Source of the DNA: Microvirga arsenatis | GTDB taxonomy: Bacteria; Pseudomonadota; Alphaproteobacteria; Rhizobiales; Beijerinckiaceae | Direction of reading: 5' to 3' | Assembly: GCF_009910705.1 (NCBI RefSeq) | Contig: NZ_JAAAXJ010000005.1 | Location: 1-64,000, forward strand | DNA: 64,000 nucleotides | Part shown: piece after piece, positions 49,181-59,386 of the stretch | Layout: each line of letters starts with the position of its first letter | Position numbering within the stretch: position 1 is the first letter of the stretch | Position numbers and translations under genes: made by a program | Notes under the pieces: model-generated | The model's database searches: none | What the model was told of the DNA's origin: nothing | What the model saw: the letters and a program-made list of their open reading frames with translations, nothing else

Positions 49181-50011
49181 TCCTCGTTCAGGAGCCGCAG
49201 CAGGGTCTGGGCGTCGCCGGGGGCGGCGCTTTTGATGTCGTTGTCGAAATAGACGTAGACGCTGCGCCCGCTCTCTCGCCATCCCGCGATGCGGCCGGAC
49301 CAGCCCTGCAGCGTCTCCGCCGAGTAGCTCCCGGCATAGCGCCCGTTTGTGCCGTGGGCCCGTACATAGACGAAATCCGCCGTGGCCTCCCAGGGAGCCG
49401 GGGCATCGGCGTGGTCGGAGATGCAGAGCGCGGCGTTGTGATCGCGCAGGATGCGGAAGGCGGTCTCTTCGTACCAGCTCGGGTGGCGGAACTCGAAGGC
49501 GCAGCGCCGTTCTTGCGGGATCAGGGACAGGCATCGTGCCACCCGTTCCCGCGTCTCCGCATCGGCCTTGAAGGTGGGCGGAAGCTGGAACAGCACCGGG
49601 CCGAACTTGTCGCCAAGGCCATCCATGCGGCCGAAAACGAGGTCGATGCTCTCCTCGATCCCCTTCAGCCGCTTCATGTGGGTGATGAAGCGCGAGGCTT
49701 TCCAGGCGAAGAGGAAGCGTTGCGGAGCGGCCTCATGCCAGGCCCGCACCGCTTGCTCGGTGGGGAGCCGGTAGAAGGAGTTGTTGATCTCGGCCGTGTC
49801 GAAGCGATGGACGTAATAGGACAGGAAGTCCTTGATCTTTAAGCGCGGCGGATAGAAAGGTCCGTGCCACGACCTGTAGTGCCAGCCCGAGGTGCCGATG
49901 CGGATCTCGGGCCGCGCCGCCACAGAGCGGCTTGGCTTCGGAGCCATCTGCCGTGCTATGGGTTCGGGACGAGGCATTTCCCCTGAAGCGGTCAGGGGCT
50001 GGGACCGGGAC

Positions 50012-51349
50012 ATGGACGATATTCGCGCCTTGATTGCAGAAGTGCTTGCTGACCATCTCAACGCGCCAGGTGCGGCTTCGGTTGGACATCCGGATGTCCC
50101 GGCCCTCATGCAGGAACTCGGCCGTCGGGCCAGGTTGGCTGCCAGGAGCGTGGCGCTGGCCTCTTCGGAGACGAAGAACGCGGCTCTCCTCGCCATGGCG
50201 GCCTGCATCCGGGCGCAGGCCGGCGTGATCCTTGCCGCCAACGAGGAGGATCTGGCCGAGGCGCGGGTCAAGGGGCAGCCGGCCTCCTTCATCGACCGGC
50301 TCATGCTGAACCCTGAGCGGCTCGAGGCCATTGCGGCCGCCGTCGAGAGCATCGCCGCTCTGCCGGACCCGGTCGGGCGCGTGCTCGCCCGGTTCGAGCG
50401 GCCGAACGGCCTGCAGATCGAGCGGGTGGCGACTCCGCTCGGCGTGATCGGCGTGATCTTTGAGAGCCGGCCCAACGTGACGGCGGATGCGGGGGCGCTC
50501 TGCCTCAAGGCGGGCAATGCCGCCATCCTGCGCACGGGCTCCGAGAGTTTCCGCACGTCGTTTGCCCTTGCCAAGGCCATGGGGGAGGGTCTGGAGCAGG
50601 CAGGGCTGCCGGCCGATGCCATCCGCCTCGTGCCGACCCGGGATCGGGCGGCGGTGGGCGCCATGCTGTCGGGGCTCGAGGGCAACATCGACGTGATCGT
50701 TCCCCGCGGGGGCAAGAGCCTGGTGGCGCGGGTGCAGGAGGAGGCCCGGGTGCCGGTCTTCGCGCATCTGGAGGGCATCTGCCACGTCTTCGTGCATGGA
50801 TCGGCCGATTTGGAGATGGCAAAGACAATCGTGCTCAACGCCAAGATGCGCCGCACGGGCGTCTGCGGCTCGGCCGAGACCCTGCTGGTGGACCGGGCCT
50901 GCGCCGCAACCCACCTCAGGCCGCTCGTAACGATGCTCCTCGAGGCCGGGTGCGCCGTTCGCGGCGACGAGGCCGTGCAGGCGGCCGATCCGCGCGTTGC
51001 CCCGGCAACGGAGGAGGATTGGCGCACGGAATACCTGGACGCCATCATCTCGGTGCGGGTCGTCGACGGCCTGGACGAGGCGATCCGGCATATCGAAGCC
51101 TACGGCTCCCACCACACCGACTCCATCGTCGCGGAGGATGCCGCGGCGGCCGAGCGCTTCCTGGCCGAGGTGGACTCGGCCATCGTCATCCACAACGCCT
51201 CGACCCAGTTCGCCGACGGCGGCGAGTTCGGCTTCGGGGCCGAGATCGGCATCGCCACCGGCCGCATGCATGCCCGCGGGCCGGTGGGCGTGGAGCAGCT
51301 GACCTCCTTCAAGTACCGCATCCGCGGCTCCGGCCAGACGCGTCCGTGA
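50012..51349 (+). CDS. proA: Glutamate-5-semialdehyde dehydrogenase
   Basis: A 445-residue aldehyde-dehydrogenase-fold enzyme. Motifs include [17 protein letters not shown] (about residues 147-163), [20 protein letters not shown] (in part), the catalytic Cys region [12 protein letters not shown], and the end [20 protein letters not shown]. It reduces glutamyl 5-phosphate to the semialdehyde with NADPH, the second proline step. The start at 50012 leaves a slightly long N-terminus before the conserved region; weak ribosome binding site. It overlaps or abuts nadD by a possible GTGA. Confidence 0.96.
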   Translation: MDDIRALIAEVLADHLNAPGAASVGHPDVPALMQELGRRARLAARSVALASSETKNAALLAMAACIRAQAGVILAANEEDLAEARVKGQPASFIDRLMLNPERLEAIAAAVESIAALPDPVGRVLARFERPNGLQIERVATPLGVIGVIFESRPNVTADAGALCLKAGNAAILRTGSESFRTSFALAKAMGEGLEQAGLPADAIRLVPTRDRAAVGAMLSGLEGNIDVIVPRGGKSLVARVQEEARVPVFAHLEGICHVFVHGSADLEMAKTIVLNAKMRRTGVCGSAETLLVDRACAATHLRPLVTMLLEAGCAVRGDEAVQAADPRVAPATEEDWRTEYLDAIISVRVVDGLDEAIRHIEAYGSHHTDSIVAEDAAAAERFLAEVDSAIVIHNASTQFADGGEFGFGAEIGIATGRMHARGPVGVEQLTSFKYRIRGSGQTRP

Positions 51350-51375
51350 AGCCTGCCAGGTCTCGCTTCCGCCTC

Positions 51376-52002
51376 ATGCCCTCTGGGCTCACCCGTCTGC
51401 CGCGGGCGGCTCCCGGCATGCGGATCGGCCTCTATGGCGGGTCCTTCAACCCGGCTCATGCCGGGCATCGCCACGTGAGCCGCATGGCCCTCCGGCGCCT
51501 CGGGCTCGACCGGGTCTGGTGGATCGTCACGCCGGGCAATCCCCTGAAGGATACGGGCGAGCTGGCCACGACCTCCGCCCGGGTGGCGGAGGCCAGGCTT
51601 GTGGCCCGCGACCCCCGCATCGACGTGACCTCCTTCGAGGAGGAGATCGAGGCCCGCTACACTGTCGACACTCTGGCCTACCTCAAGCGCCGCTACCCGG
51701 GCGTGCGCTTCGTCTGGATCATGGGGGCGGACAACCTGGCCGGTTTCCACCGCTGGCGCGGCTGGCGCCGGATCGCCCGGATGATGCCGATGGCGGTCAT
51801 CGACCGGCCCGGCTGGACCCTGAAGGCCACCCGCTCCCGCAGCGCCACGGCCCTCTCCGCCGCCCGCATCGGGGAGGCGGACGCCTCGGCCCTGCCGGGG
51901 CTGGAGCCTCCGGCCTGGGTGTTCCTGCACGGGCCGCGATCCTATCTCTCATCCACTCAATTGCGCCGCTTGCGACGAACTTCTCCTCCTGGAGGACGTT
52001 GA
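51376..52002 (+). CDS. nadD: Nicotinate-nucleotide adenylyltransferase
   Basis: A 208-residue nucleotidyltransferase. The active-site motif GLYGGSFNPAHAGHRHVS (with HAGH) starts near residue 17, followed by WWIVTPGNPLKD, FVWIMGADNLAGFHRW and SSTQLRRLRR at the end, corresponding to the ISSTxxR motif. It makes deamido-NAD from nicotinate mononucleotide and ATP. Three starts are possible: GTG 51346 overlapping proA, ATG 51376, and ATG 51418; I chose the middle one without strong evidence. Confidence 0.94.
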   Translation: MPSGLTRLPRAAPGMRIGLYGGSFNPAHAGHRHVSRMALRRLGLDRVWWIVTPGNPLKDTGELATTSARVAEARLVARDPRIDVTSFEEEIEARYTVDTLAYLKRRYPGVRFVWIMGADNLAGFHRWRGWRRIARMMPMAVIDRPGWTLKATRSRSATALSAARIGEADASALPGLEPPAWVFLHGPRSYLSSTQLRRLRRTSPPGGR

Positions 52003-52100
52003 AAAATGGGGCCTTCCCGCATTATCTTAAGGGTCGGCGCCCGCGAGCGCTGTTGAGAAAGGGTCTGAACCTGAACCGACTATCGTCTGTCGAAGCGGAC

Positions 52101-52481
52101 ATGAACCCGCTTCCTCCTCTCTCCGGAGCGAACGCTCCTGCAGCAGAGGACATCCGGGCCGTCGCCCTGGCCTCCCTCGAGGATATGAAGGCCGAAAACA
52201 CGGTCGAGATCGACCTGGCCGGAAAGACCTCGCTTGCCGACACCATGATCGTGACCTCGGGCCGCTCCGACCGCCATGTCGGTGCGATCGCCGAGCGCGT
52301 CATCAAGGACCTCAAGGACAAGGGGTTCGGGAACGCGCGCGTCGAAGGCCTGCCGGCCTGCGATTGGGTGCTCATCGATGCCGGCGACGTGCTGATCCAC
52401 GTTTTCCGCCCCGAGGTTCGTGGCTTCTACAACCTCGAGAAGATGTGGGGCGCCGACCGCCCGCAGGACCGCGCCAGCTAG
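52101..52481 (+). CDS. rsfS: Ribosomal silencing factor RsfS
   Basis: A 126-residue protein of the RsfS/Iojap family with KAENTVEIDLAGKTSLADTMIVTSGRS (in part), DRHVGAIAERVI, CDWVLIDAGDVLIHVF and FYNLEKMWG, all diagnostic. It binds L14 on the large subunit and blocks subunit joining when nutrients are low. The nadD-rsfS-rlmH order is highly conserved. ATG 52101 is chosen by alignment with family length. Confidence 0.96.
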   Translation: MNPLPPLSGANAPAAEDIRAVALASLEDMKAENTVEIDLAGKTSLADTMIVTSGRSDRHVGAIAERVIKDLKDKGFGNARVEGLPACDWVLIDAGDVLIHVFRPEVRGFYNLEKMWGADRPQDRAS

Positions 52482-52497
52482 GATCAAGGCTTCCATC

Positions 52498-52992
52498 GTG
52501 CGACTGAGCTTGCTGGCCGTGGGCCGTCTCAAGAGCGGCCCCGAACGGGAGCTGGTCGAGCGATACAGGCAGCGGGTCGAGGGCATAGGTCGGGCCTTGG
52601 GCCTGGCCGGCTTCGACATGGCCGAGATCCCCGAGAGCCGGGCGCGCCGGGAGGATGACCGGCGCGCGGAAGAGGCCGCCGCCCTTCTGGAGAAGGTGGG
52701 CTCCTCCGTGCTGATCGTTTTCGACGAGCGCGGAAAGAGCCTTTCCAGCGAGGCTTTCGCCGAGCGGATCAGGCACTGGCGGGACGAGGGCCGGCCTGGG
52801 ATCGCCTGCGTGATCGGCGGGCCGGACGGCCTCGATCCGCGCCTGCGCCAGCGCGCCGACCTCGTCGTTTCCTTCGGAGCGCTCACCATGCCGCACCAGA
52901 TCGTGCGTGCACTCGTGGCCGAGCAGATCTATAGGGCCCTGACAATCATCGCCGGCCACCCTTATCATCGTGCCGGCCACGATGATTCCTGA
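52498..52992 (+). CDS. rlmH: 23S rRNA pseudouridine1915 N3-methyltransferase
   Basis: A 164-residue SPOUT-class enzyme. It begins LSLLAVGRLKSGPERELVERY and has IVFDERGKSLSSEAFA and the knot region ACVIGGPDGLDPRLRQRAD. The C-terminus is VSFGALTMPHQIVRALVAEQIYRA and ends HPYHR, which is typical of RlmH. It methylates the pseudouridine at position 1915 in helix 69. The GTG at 52498 gives the usual length. It follows rsfS by 16 bases. Confidence 0.96.
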   Translation: MRLSLLAVGRLKSGPERELVERYRQRVEGIGRALGLAGFDMAEIPESRARREDDRRAEEAAALLEKVGSSVLIVFDERGKSLSSEAFAERIRHWRDEGRPGIACVIGGPDGLDPRLRQRADLVVSFGALTMPHQIVRALVAEQIYRALTIIAGHPYHRAGHDDS

Positions 52993-52995
52993 CGG

Positions 52996-54341
52996 ATGAT
53001 CCGCTTCGATTCGCCTTTTTCCCGCAAGGCCCTGGGCCTTGCCGCCTGGATGTTTGCTGCCAGCCTGAGCCCCGCCTGGGCCCAGCAGCAACCCGCTGCG
53101 CCGCCCTCCGTTCCGGCTGAGACGGCGGAGGAGAAGGCGCGCCGGGAGCAGGACCTCAAGGTTCTAGAGGAAGCCTTGGCGGCGAATGCCGAGGCGCGCC
53201 GGCGCCTGGAGGCCGAGATCGAATCCGTCAAGGCAGACCGGGCCAAGCTCAACACGGCCCTCATCGACACGGCCGAGCGGATGCGCGGCACTGAGGACCG
53301 GATTCGCGGGCTGGAGCAGAGGCTTCAGACGCTGAACGCCAGCGAGGCGGCCATCCGCCGCTCCCTCCAGAGCCGCCGAGCCGTGATCATCGAGGTTTTC
53401 GCGGCCCTGCAGCGTATGGGTCGCCGTCCGCCGCCCGCCGTGCTGGTCCGGCCCGAGGACATGCTGGAGGCGGTGCGGGCGTCGATCATGCTGGGCGCAG
53501 TCCTGCCCGAGCTGCGGACCGAGGCCGAGATCCTCGCCACCGACCTGGCCGAACTCGTGCGCCTGAAGGAGGCGATCGCCACCGATCGGGCGACCCTGAA
53601 CAAGGAGCTGACGGCCCTTACCCGGGAGCAGGAGCGCCTGGCCGCCCTCATGGAAGCCCGCCAGGGCCGCATCGCCGAGGTCGAGCGCAATGTGGGCGCC
53701 GAGCAGAAGAAGGCCGAGGAACTGGCCCGTCAGGCGGGAAGCCTGAAGGAGCTGATCGACCGCATGGAGGCGGAAATCGCGGGCGCAAGGCAGGCGGCCG
53801 ACGCGGCTCGCAAGGCGGCGGAGGCGCAGGAACGCGAAACGCGGGAGAAGTTCGCTCAGCTGGCGTTCCGTGACCCGGCCCGGCTTGCGCCCAAGATCCC
53901 GTTCGCGGAAGCCCGCGGCCTGCTGCCGCGTCCTGTCAGCGGCGACGTGGCCTTGGAATTCGGAGCTCCTGACGGCTATGGCGGAACGACGCGTGGCATT
54001 TCGATCACAACACGGCCCAAGGCACCTGTGGTATCCCCTGCGGACGGGTGGGTGGCCTTCGCAGGCCCCTTCCGCTCCTACGGTCGACTCTTGATCATCA
54101 ACGCCGGTGGAGGATACTATATTCTTCTGGCCGGTATGGACCAAATCAACGTCGATGTCGGGCAGTTCGTGCTCGCAGGCGAGCCCGTCGCAACCATGGG
54201 GGAGGCCCCTCTCATGAGTTTGATCGGCGCCGCCATAGAAAAGAACAATCCCGTCCTCTATGTTGAGTTCAGGAAAGACGGCGGTTCGATAGATCCAGGT
54301 CCCTGGTGGGCGAAATCGCAAAGCGAAAAGGTTCGCGGATA

Positions 54342-54342
<1 letters not shown>
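52996..54342 (+). CDS. envC: Murein hydrolase activator EnvC-like (coiled coil plus degenerate M23)
   Basis: A 448-residue exported protein. Residues 1-30 are a signal peptide (ends AWAQ). Residues about 40-290 are a long coiled coil rich in Ala, Glu and Arg. Residues about 300-440 are a LytM/M23-type fold, but the Zn-binding HxxxD and HxH motifs are not present: where the family has GIDYG the sequence reads TTRGISITT. This is the state of EnvC-type activators, which turn on amidases at the septum instead of cutting glycan themselves. It is preceded by rlmH and overlaps ctpA (TAATG). Confidence 0.9.
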
Positions 54343-55658
<1,316 letters not shown>

Positions 55659-55695
55659 GGCCGCTCGCCCCTTCGTTCAGAAACAGTGATGCAAG

Positions 55696-55735
55696 AGAGC
55701 CCGGCAGGATTTCCACCTGCCGGGCTCTTCTCTTT
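55696..55735 (+). terminator. Rho-independent terminator of the ctpA transcript
   Basis: AGAGCCCGGCAGG and its complement CCTGCCGGGCTCT form a 13-base perfect stem with a seven-base loop, followed by TCTCTTT. It lies 38 bases after ctpA. Confidence 0.8.
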
Positions 55736-55862
55736 CATCGGCTCTCACAGGCACGCAGGAAAGATCGTGCAACAGGGTAGAGCGGCGCTTTTCCAGCGCA
55801 TGGTGCTGCCCCTCGGATCCTCGGAACGAGGCACCATTCGAAATGAGCATCGGATGAATCCC

Positions 55863-55881
55863 AAAAGTGGATTCCACTTTT
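55863..55881. repeat. Small palindromic element
   Basis: AAAAGTGGA-T-TCCACTTTT is a perfect inverted repeat with 9-base arms. Elements of this shape occur as small dispersed repeats in many Rhizobiales genomes; copies elsewhere in this genome cannot be checked here, and I see no second copy in the window. Confidence 0.5.
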
Positions 55882-55980
55882 CGCTCGGAGGCTCTAGCCT
55901 GCTTCGGAACCATGGATAAGCGTCGGCAGTATTGAAAAACGGGCTGCACCGGGTTCCGCGATCGAGGGAGTACGAGTCGG

Positions 55981-56529
55981 ATGAGGAGCGCAAGAGGATC
56001 ACAGGCCAGAAAGGATCTGCCCTACCGCTCCTGCGTCGGCGTGATGCTGATCAACAAGGAGGGCTTGGTCTTCATCGGGCGGCGGCGATCCGAAGCCGAT
56101 GCGGTGTCGGACGGCTACGCCTGGCAAATGCCCCAGGGCGGCATCGATCCCGGCGAGGACCCCTACGCGGCCGCCCTGCGCGAACTCTATGAGGAAACGA
56201 GCGTCCGATCCGTACGCCTCCTGGCGGAAGCGCCCGAATGGTATTCCTACGACCTTCCCTCCATCGTTGCGGGACGCGCTTGGCGCGGGCGCTACCGCGG
56301 GCAGAACCAGAAATGGTTTGCCTTCCGCTTCGAGGGCGACGACAGCGAGATCAACATTCACCAGCCGGGCGGCGGCGGGCACAGGCCCGAGTTCGACGAG
56401 TGGCGCTGGGAGGAGATGCACCGGCTGCCCGATCTCATCATTCCATTCAAGCGCCCGGTCTACGAGAAGGTCGTGAGCGCCTTCGCGCCTCTTGCATCGC
56501 AGGGCGTGCACAGTTCCGCAGAGCCCTGA
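55981..56529 (+). CDS. rppH: RNA pyrophosphohydrolase
   Basis: A 182-residue Nudix hydrolase of the RppH type. It has [20 protein letters not shown] near the start, [25 protein letters not shown] (in part, the Nudix box with Glu residues) and a C-terminal [22 protein letters not shown]. It removes pyrophosphate from 5'-triphosphate ends of messengers and starts their decay. ATG 55981 is accepted because it follows a GGGAGT stretch. It is a single gene here. Confidence 0.95.
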   Translation: MRSARGSQARKDLPYRSCVGVMLINKEGLVFIGRRRSEADAVSDGYAWQMPQGGIDPGEDPYAAALRELYEETSVRSVRLLAEAPEWYSYDLPSIVAGRAWRGRYRGQNQKWFAFRFEGDDSEINIHQPGGGGHRPEFDEWRWEEMHRLPDLIIPFKRPVYEKVVSAFAPLASQGVHSSAEP

Positions 56530-56656
56530 TCGTCCGCGCGATGATTCCCGTCCTCGCCCGAGGGCTCGCAAACTCGCTCAGAAGGCTGCATTTCAAGCGC
56601 TTTCGTTCATGTTCATGAACCTCACATGTACAGCCCTCCCTTATGGGAATGGGAGC

Positions 56657-56682
56657 GGAACCCTCTCTTGCGAGCCCCCGTT
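56657..56682 (+). promoter_or_regulatory. Candidate EcfG-type stress promoter
   Basis: GGAAC (56657-56661), 17 bases and CGTT (56679-56682) match the GGAAC-N16/17-CGTT pattern of the alphaproteobacterial general stress sigma factor EcfG. It lies 53 bases before the DUF1236 gene. The region overlaps an inverted repeat (GAGCCCCCG to CGGGGGCTC), which may be the rppH terminator, so the two signals share DNA. Confidence 0.55.
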
Positions 56683-56703
56683 GATAGGCATTGCGGGGGC
56701 TCC
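56672..56703 (+). terminator. Hairpin overlapping the candidate stress promoter
   Basis: GAGCCCCCG and CGGGGGCTC form a 9-base stem with a long loop, followed by CTTTGG. It could terminate the rppH transcript, or it could shape the 5' end of the DUF1236 messenger. Confidence 0.4.
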
Positions 56704-56735
56704 TTTGGCCCTCCAACACAGGGAGGTTTCATCCA

Positions 56736-57440
56736 ATGCGTGTAACTTTACTGGCAGGTGTGGCGGCTGCGGCTCTGTCTCTCAGCGTGGCGGCTATGGC
56801 TCAGACGGGCAGCAGTTCCGGAGGCGGCGCAGGTAGCGCGGGCGGCGGCTCGTCCGGCGGCTCCTCGGGCGGTTCAACCATCATGACCCCTGGCGGCTCG
56901 TCCGGCTCCGGCTCGTCGATGGGCGCCTCCGGCGGCGCCTCGGGCTCTTCGAGCGGAACGCAAGGCTCGGCTTCCAGCGGCACCTCCGGCACGGGCAGCA
57001 GCAGCACCAACAGCACCGCGTCCGGTTCGGGCTCCTCCACGGGAACGCAGGGAACCGCGTCCGGCACGGCCTCCGGTGGAACGAGCGGCTCTTCCAGCAC
57101 GACCGGTACCGCCTCCAGCACCACGGGCGGCGGCGCCAACACGACGGGCAGCACCTCGGCTGCCGGATCGACGAACATCAACGTGACGTCGGAGCAGCGG
57201 ACGCAGATCACCGAGTCGTTCCGCAGCGTGAATGTGCAGCCGCTGACCAATGTGGAGTTCAGCGTCAGCGTCGGCTCGACCGTGCCGGCATCGGTCACCA
57301 CCCTCTATGACTGCCCGGACAACGTCGAGCGCATCCTGACCGGCCTGCCCGAGTGCAAGTACATCGTCGTGCGCGATCAAGTGGTGATCCTAGAACCTCG
57401 CACCCGCCGGATCGTCACGGTGATCGAGCGCCGCGGCTGA
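56736..57440 (+). CDS. Secreted DUF1236 domain protein with Ser/Gly/Thr-rich repeat
   Basis: A 234-residue exported protein. It has a signal peptide (residues 1-24, ending AMA), a low-complexity region of about 125 residues made of Gly, Ser, Thr and Ala (about 26-148), and a C-terminal DUF1236-like domain (about 150-234): EQRTQITESFRSVNVQPL, VEFSVSVGSTVPASVTTLYDCPD (in part), KYIVVRDQVVILEPRTRRIV. The function is unknown. CAGGGAGG precedes the ATG. Candidate EcfG control and export suggest a cell-surface stress protein, which is inference. Confidence 0.85.
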   Translation: MRVTLLAGVAAAALSLSVAAMAQTGSSSGGGAGSAGGGSSGGSSGGSTIMTPGGSSGSGSSMGASGGASGSSSGTQGSASSGTSGTGSSSTNSTASGSGSSTGTQGTASGTASGGTSGSSSTTGTASSTTGGGANTTGSTSAAGSTNINVTSEQRTQITESFRSVNVQPLTNVEFSVSVGSTVPASVTTLYDCPDNVERILTGLPECKYIVVRDQVVILEPRTRRIVTVIERRG

Positions 57441-57475
57441 TCCGGTGCGCCCTTTCCTGCTGCAACAACGCTCCT

Positions 57476-57501
57476 GCGCCCGCGGTCACATCCGCGGGCG
57501 C
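57476..57501. terminator. GC-rich hairpin after DUF1236 gene
   Basis: GCGCCCGCGG and CCGCGGGCGC make a 10-base perfect stem with a six-base loop. There is no T-run on either side. It lies between the convergent DUF1236 and small hypothetical genes. Confidence 0.5.
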
Positions 57502-57549
57502 GCTCGCATGTCGCGGTCTCCGCTCAGGCGAAATCGAGGTGATGGATGA

Positions 57550-57744
57550 CTAGGCAGCGTAGGGAAACGGGGCCTTCTCGCTCTCGACCGCCTCATGGGG
57601 GCGGTGATGCGACAGCAGCCACAAGGCGGTGCGGGCGAGATCTCGGAACTCTTCCCTGAGATCCTCCGGGGCGCTCTCCCACGATTGGCCATTGTCTTCG
57701 GCGGAGAACAGGGCACGCGCAACGCATTCAATCTGAAAATCCAT
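57550..57744 (-). CDS. Small hypothetical protein, 64 residues
   Basis: A 64-residue soluble protein starting MDFQIECVARALFSAEDNG and rich in Glu, Ala and Arg (SAPEDLREEFRDLARTALWL). It is predicted to be mainly helical. No family is recognised. The ATG at 57744 follows a GAGGAGGGG ribosome binding site, and a GTG directly before it is possible. A longer open frame upstream has a different composition and overlaps tRNA-Leu, so it is rejected. Confidence 0.6.
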   Translation of the reverse strand: MDFQIECVARALFSAEDNGQSWESAPEDLREEFRDLARTALWLLSHHRPHEAVESEKAPFPYAA

Positions 57745-57993
57745 CACAAGCCCCTCCTCGTGGCCTGAAACATCAATGATCATGCCGAAAGATCCTGGAA
57801 GCGCCCCTTTGCTTTGCCCGTTCCGTCGCCGCACCTGGCGTTTTCGGCGTGGCCATTTGTTCCGGACCATGTGCCGTCCGCAACGGCAAAGGTGGGCTAC
57901 CTCGAAGGCGCTAACCCTTCGAATGCTTTGCCGGGAGGTTGGGTGACGGCCTGCTCTGAGAGAATGTCTTGAAAGATCAGAAAAGCAGGCGGA

Positions 57994-58078
57994 TGGTGCC
58001 CCTGGCCGGGATCGAACCAGCACTCCTTGCGGAACTCGATTTTGAGTCGAGCGCGTCTACCAATTCCGCCACAGGGGC
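57994..58078 (-). tRNA. tRNA-Leu (CAA)
   Basis: The minus strand folds as an 85-base leucine tRNA with encoded CCA. Acceptor arms are GCCCCTG and CAGGGGC with discriminator A. The anticodon stem-loop CTCGA-CTCAAAA-TCGAG gives anticodon CAA, reading UUG. A variable arm (TTCCGCAAGGAG) and the GTTCGATCC T-loop follow. Confidence 0.95.
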
Positions 58079-58233
58079 AAGGACCTGCGACGTACCATGA
58101 CCGGTAAAGCCCGGTCAATGCGCGAGGTGTGAAGCGACGCCGCAAGGCGAGCCTCTCGCCTTTCAAGGCGCCATGTGCTCAAAGGGGCGCGGGGCAGTGA
58201 GCCCCGGTTGGCACCCGAACCCGTCGGACCCTC

Positions 58234-58815
58234 ATGCTCAGACGCCTCTACGACTGGACCCTCTCTCTCGCGGCCCGGCCCTCCGCCCCCTATGCGCTGG
58301 CCCTGGTCTCGTTCTCGGAGAGCTCCTTCTTTCCGGTTCCGCCGGACGTGATGCTCGTGCCCATGATGCTGGCGCGGCCCGACAAGGCCTGGTCCTATGC
58401 GCTCATCTGCACCATCGCCTCGGTGCTCGGCGGCGTCCTGGGCTATTTCATCGGCTTGGGACTCTACGATTCCATCGGGGCCTGGGTCTTCCAGCTTTAC
58501 GGATTGACGGAGGGAGCGGAGACCTTCCGGCACGCCTATGCCGATTACGGCCATTGGGTGATCCTGCTCAAGGGCCTGACCCCGATTCCCTACAAGCTCG
58601 TCACCATCACCTCGGGCTTCGCGGGCTATCACCTCGGCTGGTTCATCGCCCTCTCGATCCTGACCCGCGGCGCCCGGTTCTTCCTCGTGGCCCTGCTGAT
58701 GAGCCAGTTCGGGCCGCGCATCAAGGCGATCATCGACGAGAACTTCAATCTCGTCGCAACCGTGGGCATCGCGGCCCTCGTTGGCGGCTTCGTCGCCTTC
58801 AAGTTTCTGTTCTAG
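58234..58815 (+). CDS. YqaA/DedA-family membrane protein
   Basis: A 193-residue inner-membrane protein of the DedA/VTT superfamily. Motifs include FSESSFFPVPPDVMLVPMML (residues 26-46), a Gly-rich third segment (GGVLGYFIGLGLYDSIG), and KGLTPIPYKLVTITSGFAG, where the Pro and Lys are the family's re-entrant-loop residues. Members act in lipid-flip or membrane-homeostasis functions in some organisms; this one is not characterised. The start at 58234 is ATG without a strong ribosome binding site. The dsbB-type gene follows after 12 bases. Confidence 0.88.
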   Translation: MLRRLYDWTLSLAARPSAPYALALVSFSESSFFPVPPDVMLVPMMLARPDKAWSYALICTIASVLGGVLGYFIGLGLYDSIGAWVFQLYGLTEGAETFRHAYADYGHWVILLKGLTPIPYKLVTITSGFAGYHLGWFIALSILTRGARFFLVALLMSQFGPRIKAIIDENFNLVATVGIAALVGGFVAFKFLF

Positions 58816-58827
58816 GAGAAGGGATCG

Positions 58828-59328
58828 ATGCGTCTCGCTCTGACCATGCGCCAAGCCGCTCTGGCGGTCGCCCTGGGGGCTGCGGCGACCGTCGGCGGCG
58901 CGCTGATCTTCGAGCATGTGTTCGGCTATGTGCCGTGCAAGCTCTGCCTGACCCAACGTAACCCGTACTACATCGCCGTTCCGCTCGGCCTCGGGGCGGC
59001 TCTCCTGCCCCCGCGCTGGGCGAAGGCCGGCCTGTGGCTCTTAAGCCTGATCTTCCTCGTGAGCGCCGGGCTCGGCGCCTATCATTCCGGCGTGGAATGG
59101 GGTCTCTTCGCAGGCCCGAGCGATTGCGGCGGTGGTGCGGGCGCAGGCGCGGGCACTATGGGCGATTTCCTGAACCAGCTGCAGAACACCCGGGTGGTCA
59201 GCTGCACGGAAGCCGCCTGGCGCTTCCTTGGCCTGTCGCTCGCCGGCTGGAACGTGCTCATCTCGCTGGGGCTTGCCGCCTTCGCGGCCCTGGCCGCTGC
59301 CCGCAAGGGCCTTTATTTCGGCCGGTGA
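58828..59328 (+). CDS. dsbB: DsbB-family disulfide bond formation protein
   Basis: A 166-residue membrane protein with four predicted helices. The first periplasmic loop has VPCKLCLTQRNPYY, with the CxxC pair and the Arg typical of DsbB (Cys residues about 36 and 39). The second loop has SDCGGGAGAGAG and VVSCTEAAW, giving the second Cys pair. It would oxidise DsbA and pass electrons to quinone. It lies twelve bases after the YqaA-type gene with AGGAGAAGG before its ATG, so they are co-transcribed. The Gly/Ala-rich insertion before the second Cys is longer than usual. Confidence 0.88.
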   Translation: MRLALTMRQAALAVALGAAATVGGALIFEHVFGYVPCKLCLTQRNPYYIAVPLGLGAALLPPRWAKAGLWLLSLIFLVSAGLGAYHSGVEWGLFAGPSDCGGGAGAGAGTMGDFLNQLQNTRVVSCTEAAWRFLGLSLAGWNVLISLGLAAFAALAAARKGLYFGR

Positions 59329-59386
59329 GCTTGCCCCCCTTGGCGCTGCCCCGTTAGCCTCCAGTGAAACGGGATCGGGGAGATTC

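Larger units (their letters stand above)
55659..55980. other. Intergenic region between ctpA and rppH
   Basis: These 322 bases hold a strong terminator (55696-55728) and a small palindrome (55863-55881). I see no gene. The upstream part of rppH, with a GGGAGT before its start, lies at the right end. Confidence 0.55.

Noticed and set aside
49948..51048. Long minus-strand frame continuing upstream of the DUF72 gene, antisense to proA
   Set aside because: Its codons give a Ser/Arg-rich product without domains; the conserved DUF72 start is at 49947. It is the shadow of a high-GC gene.
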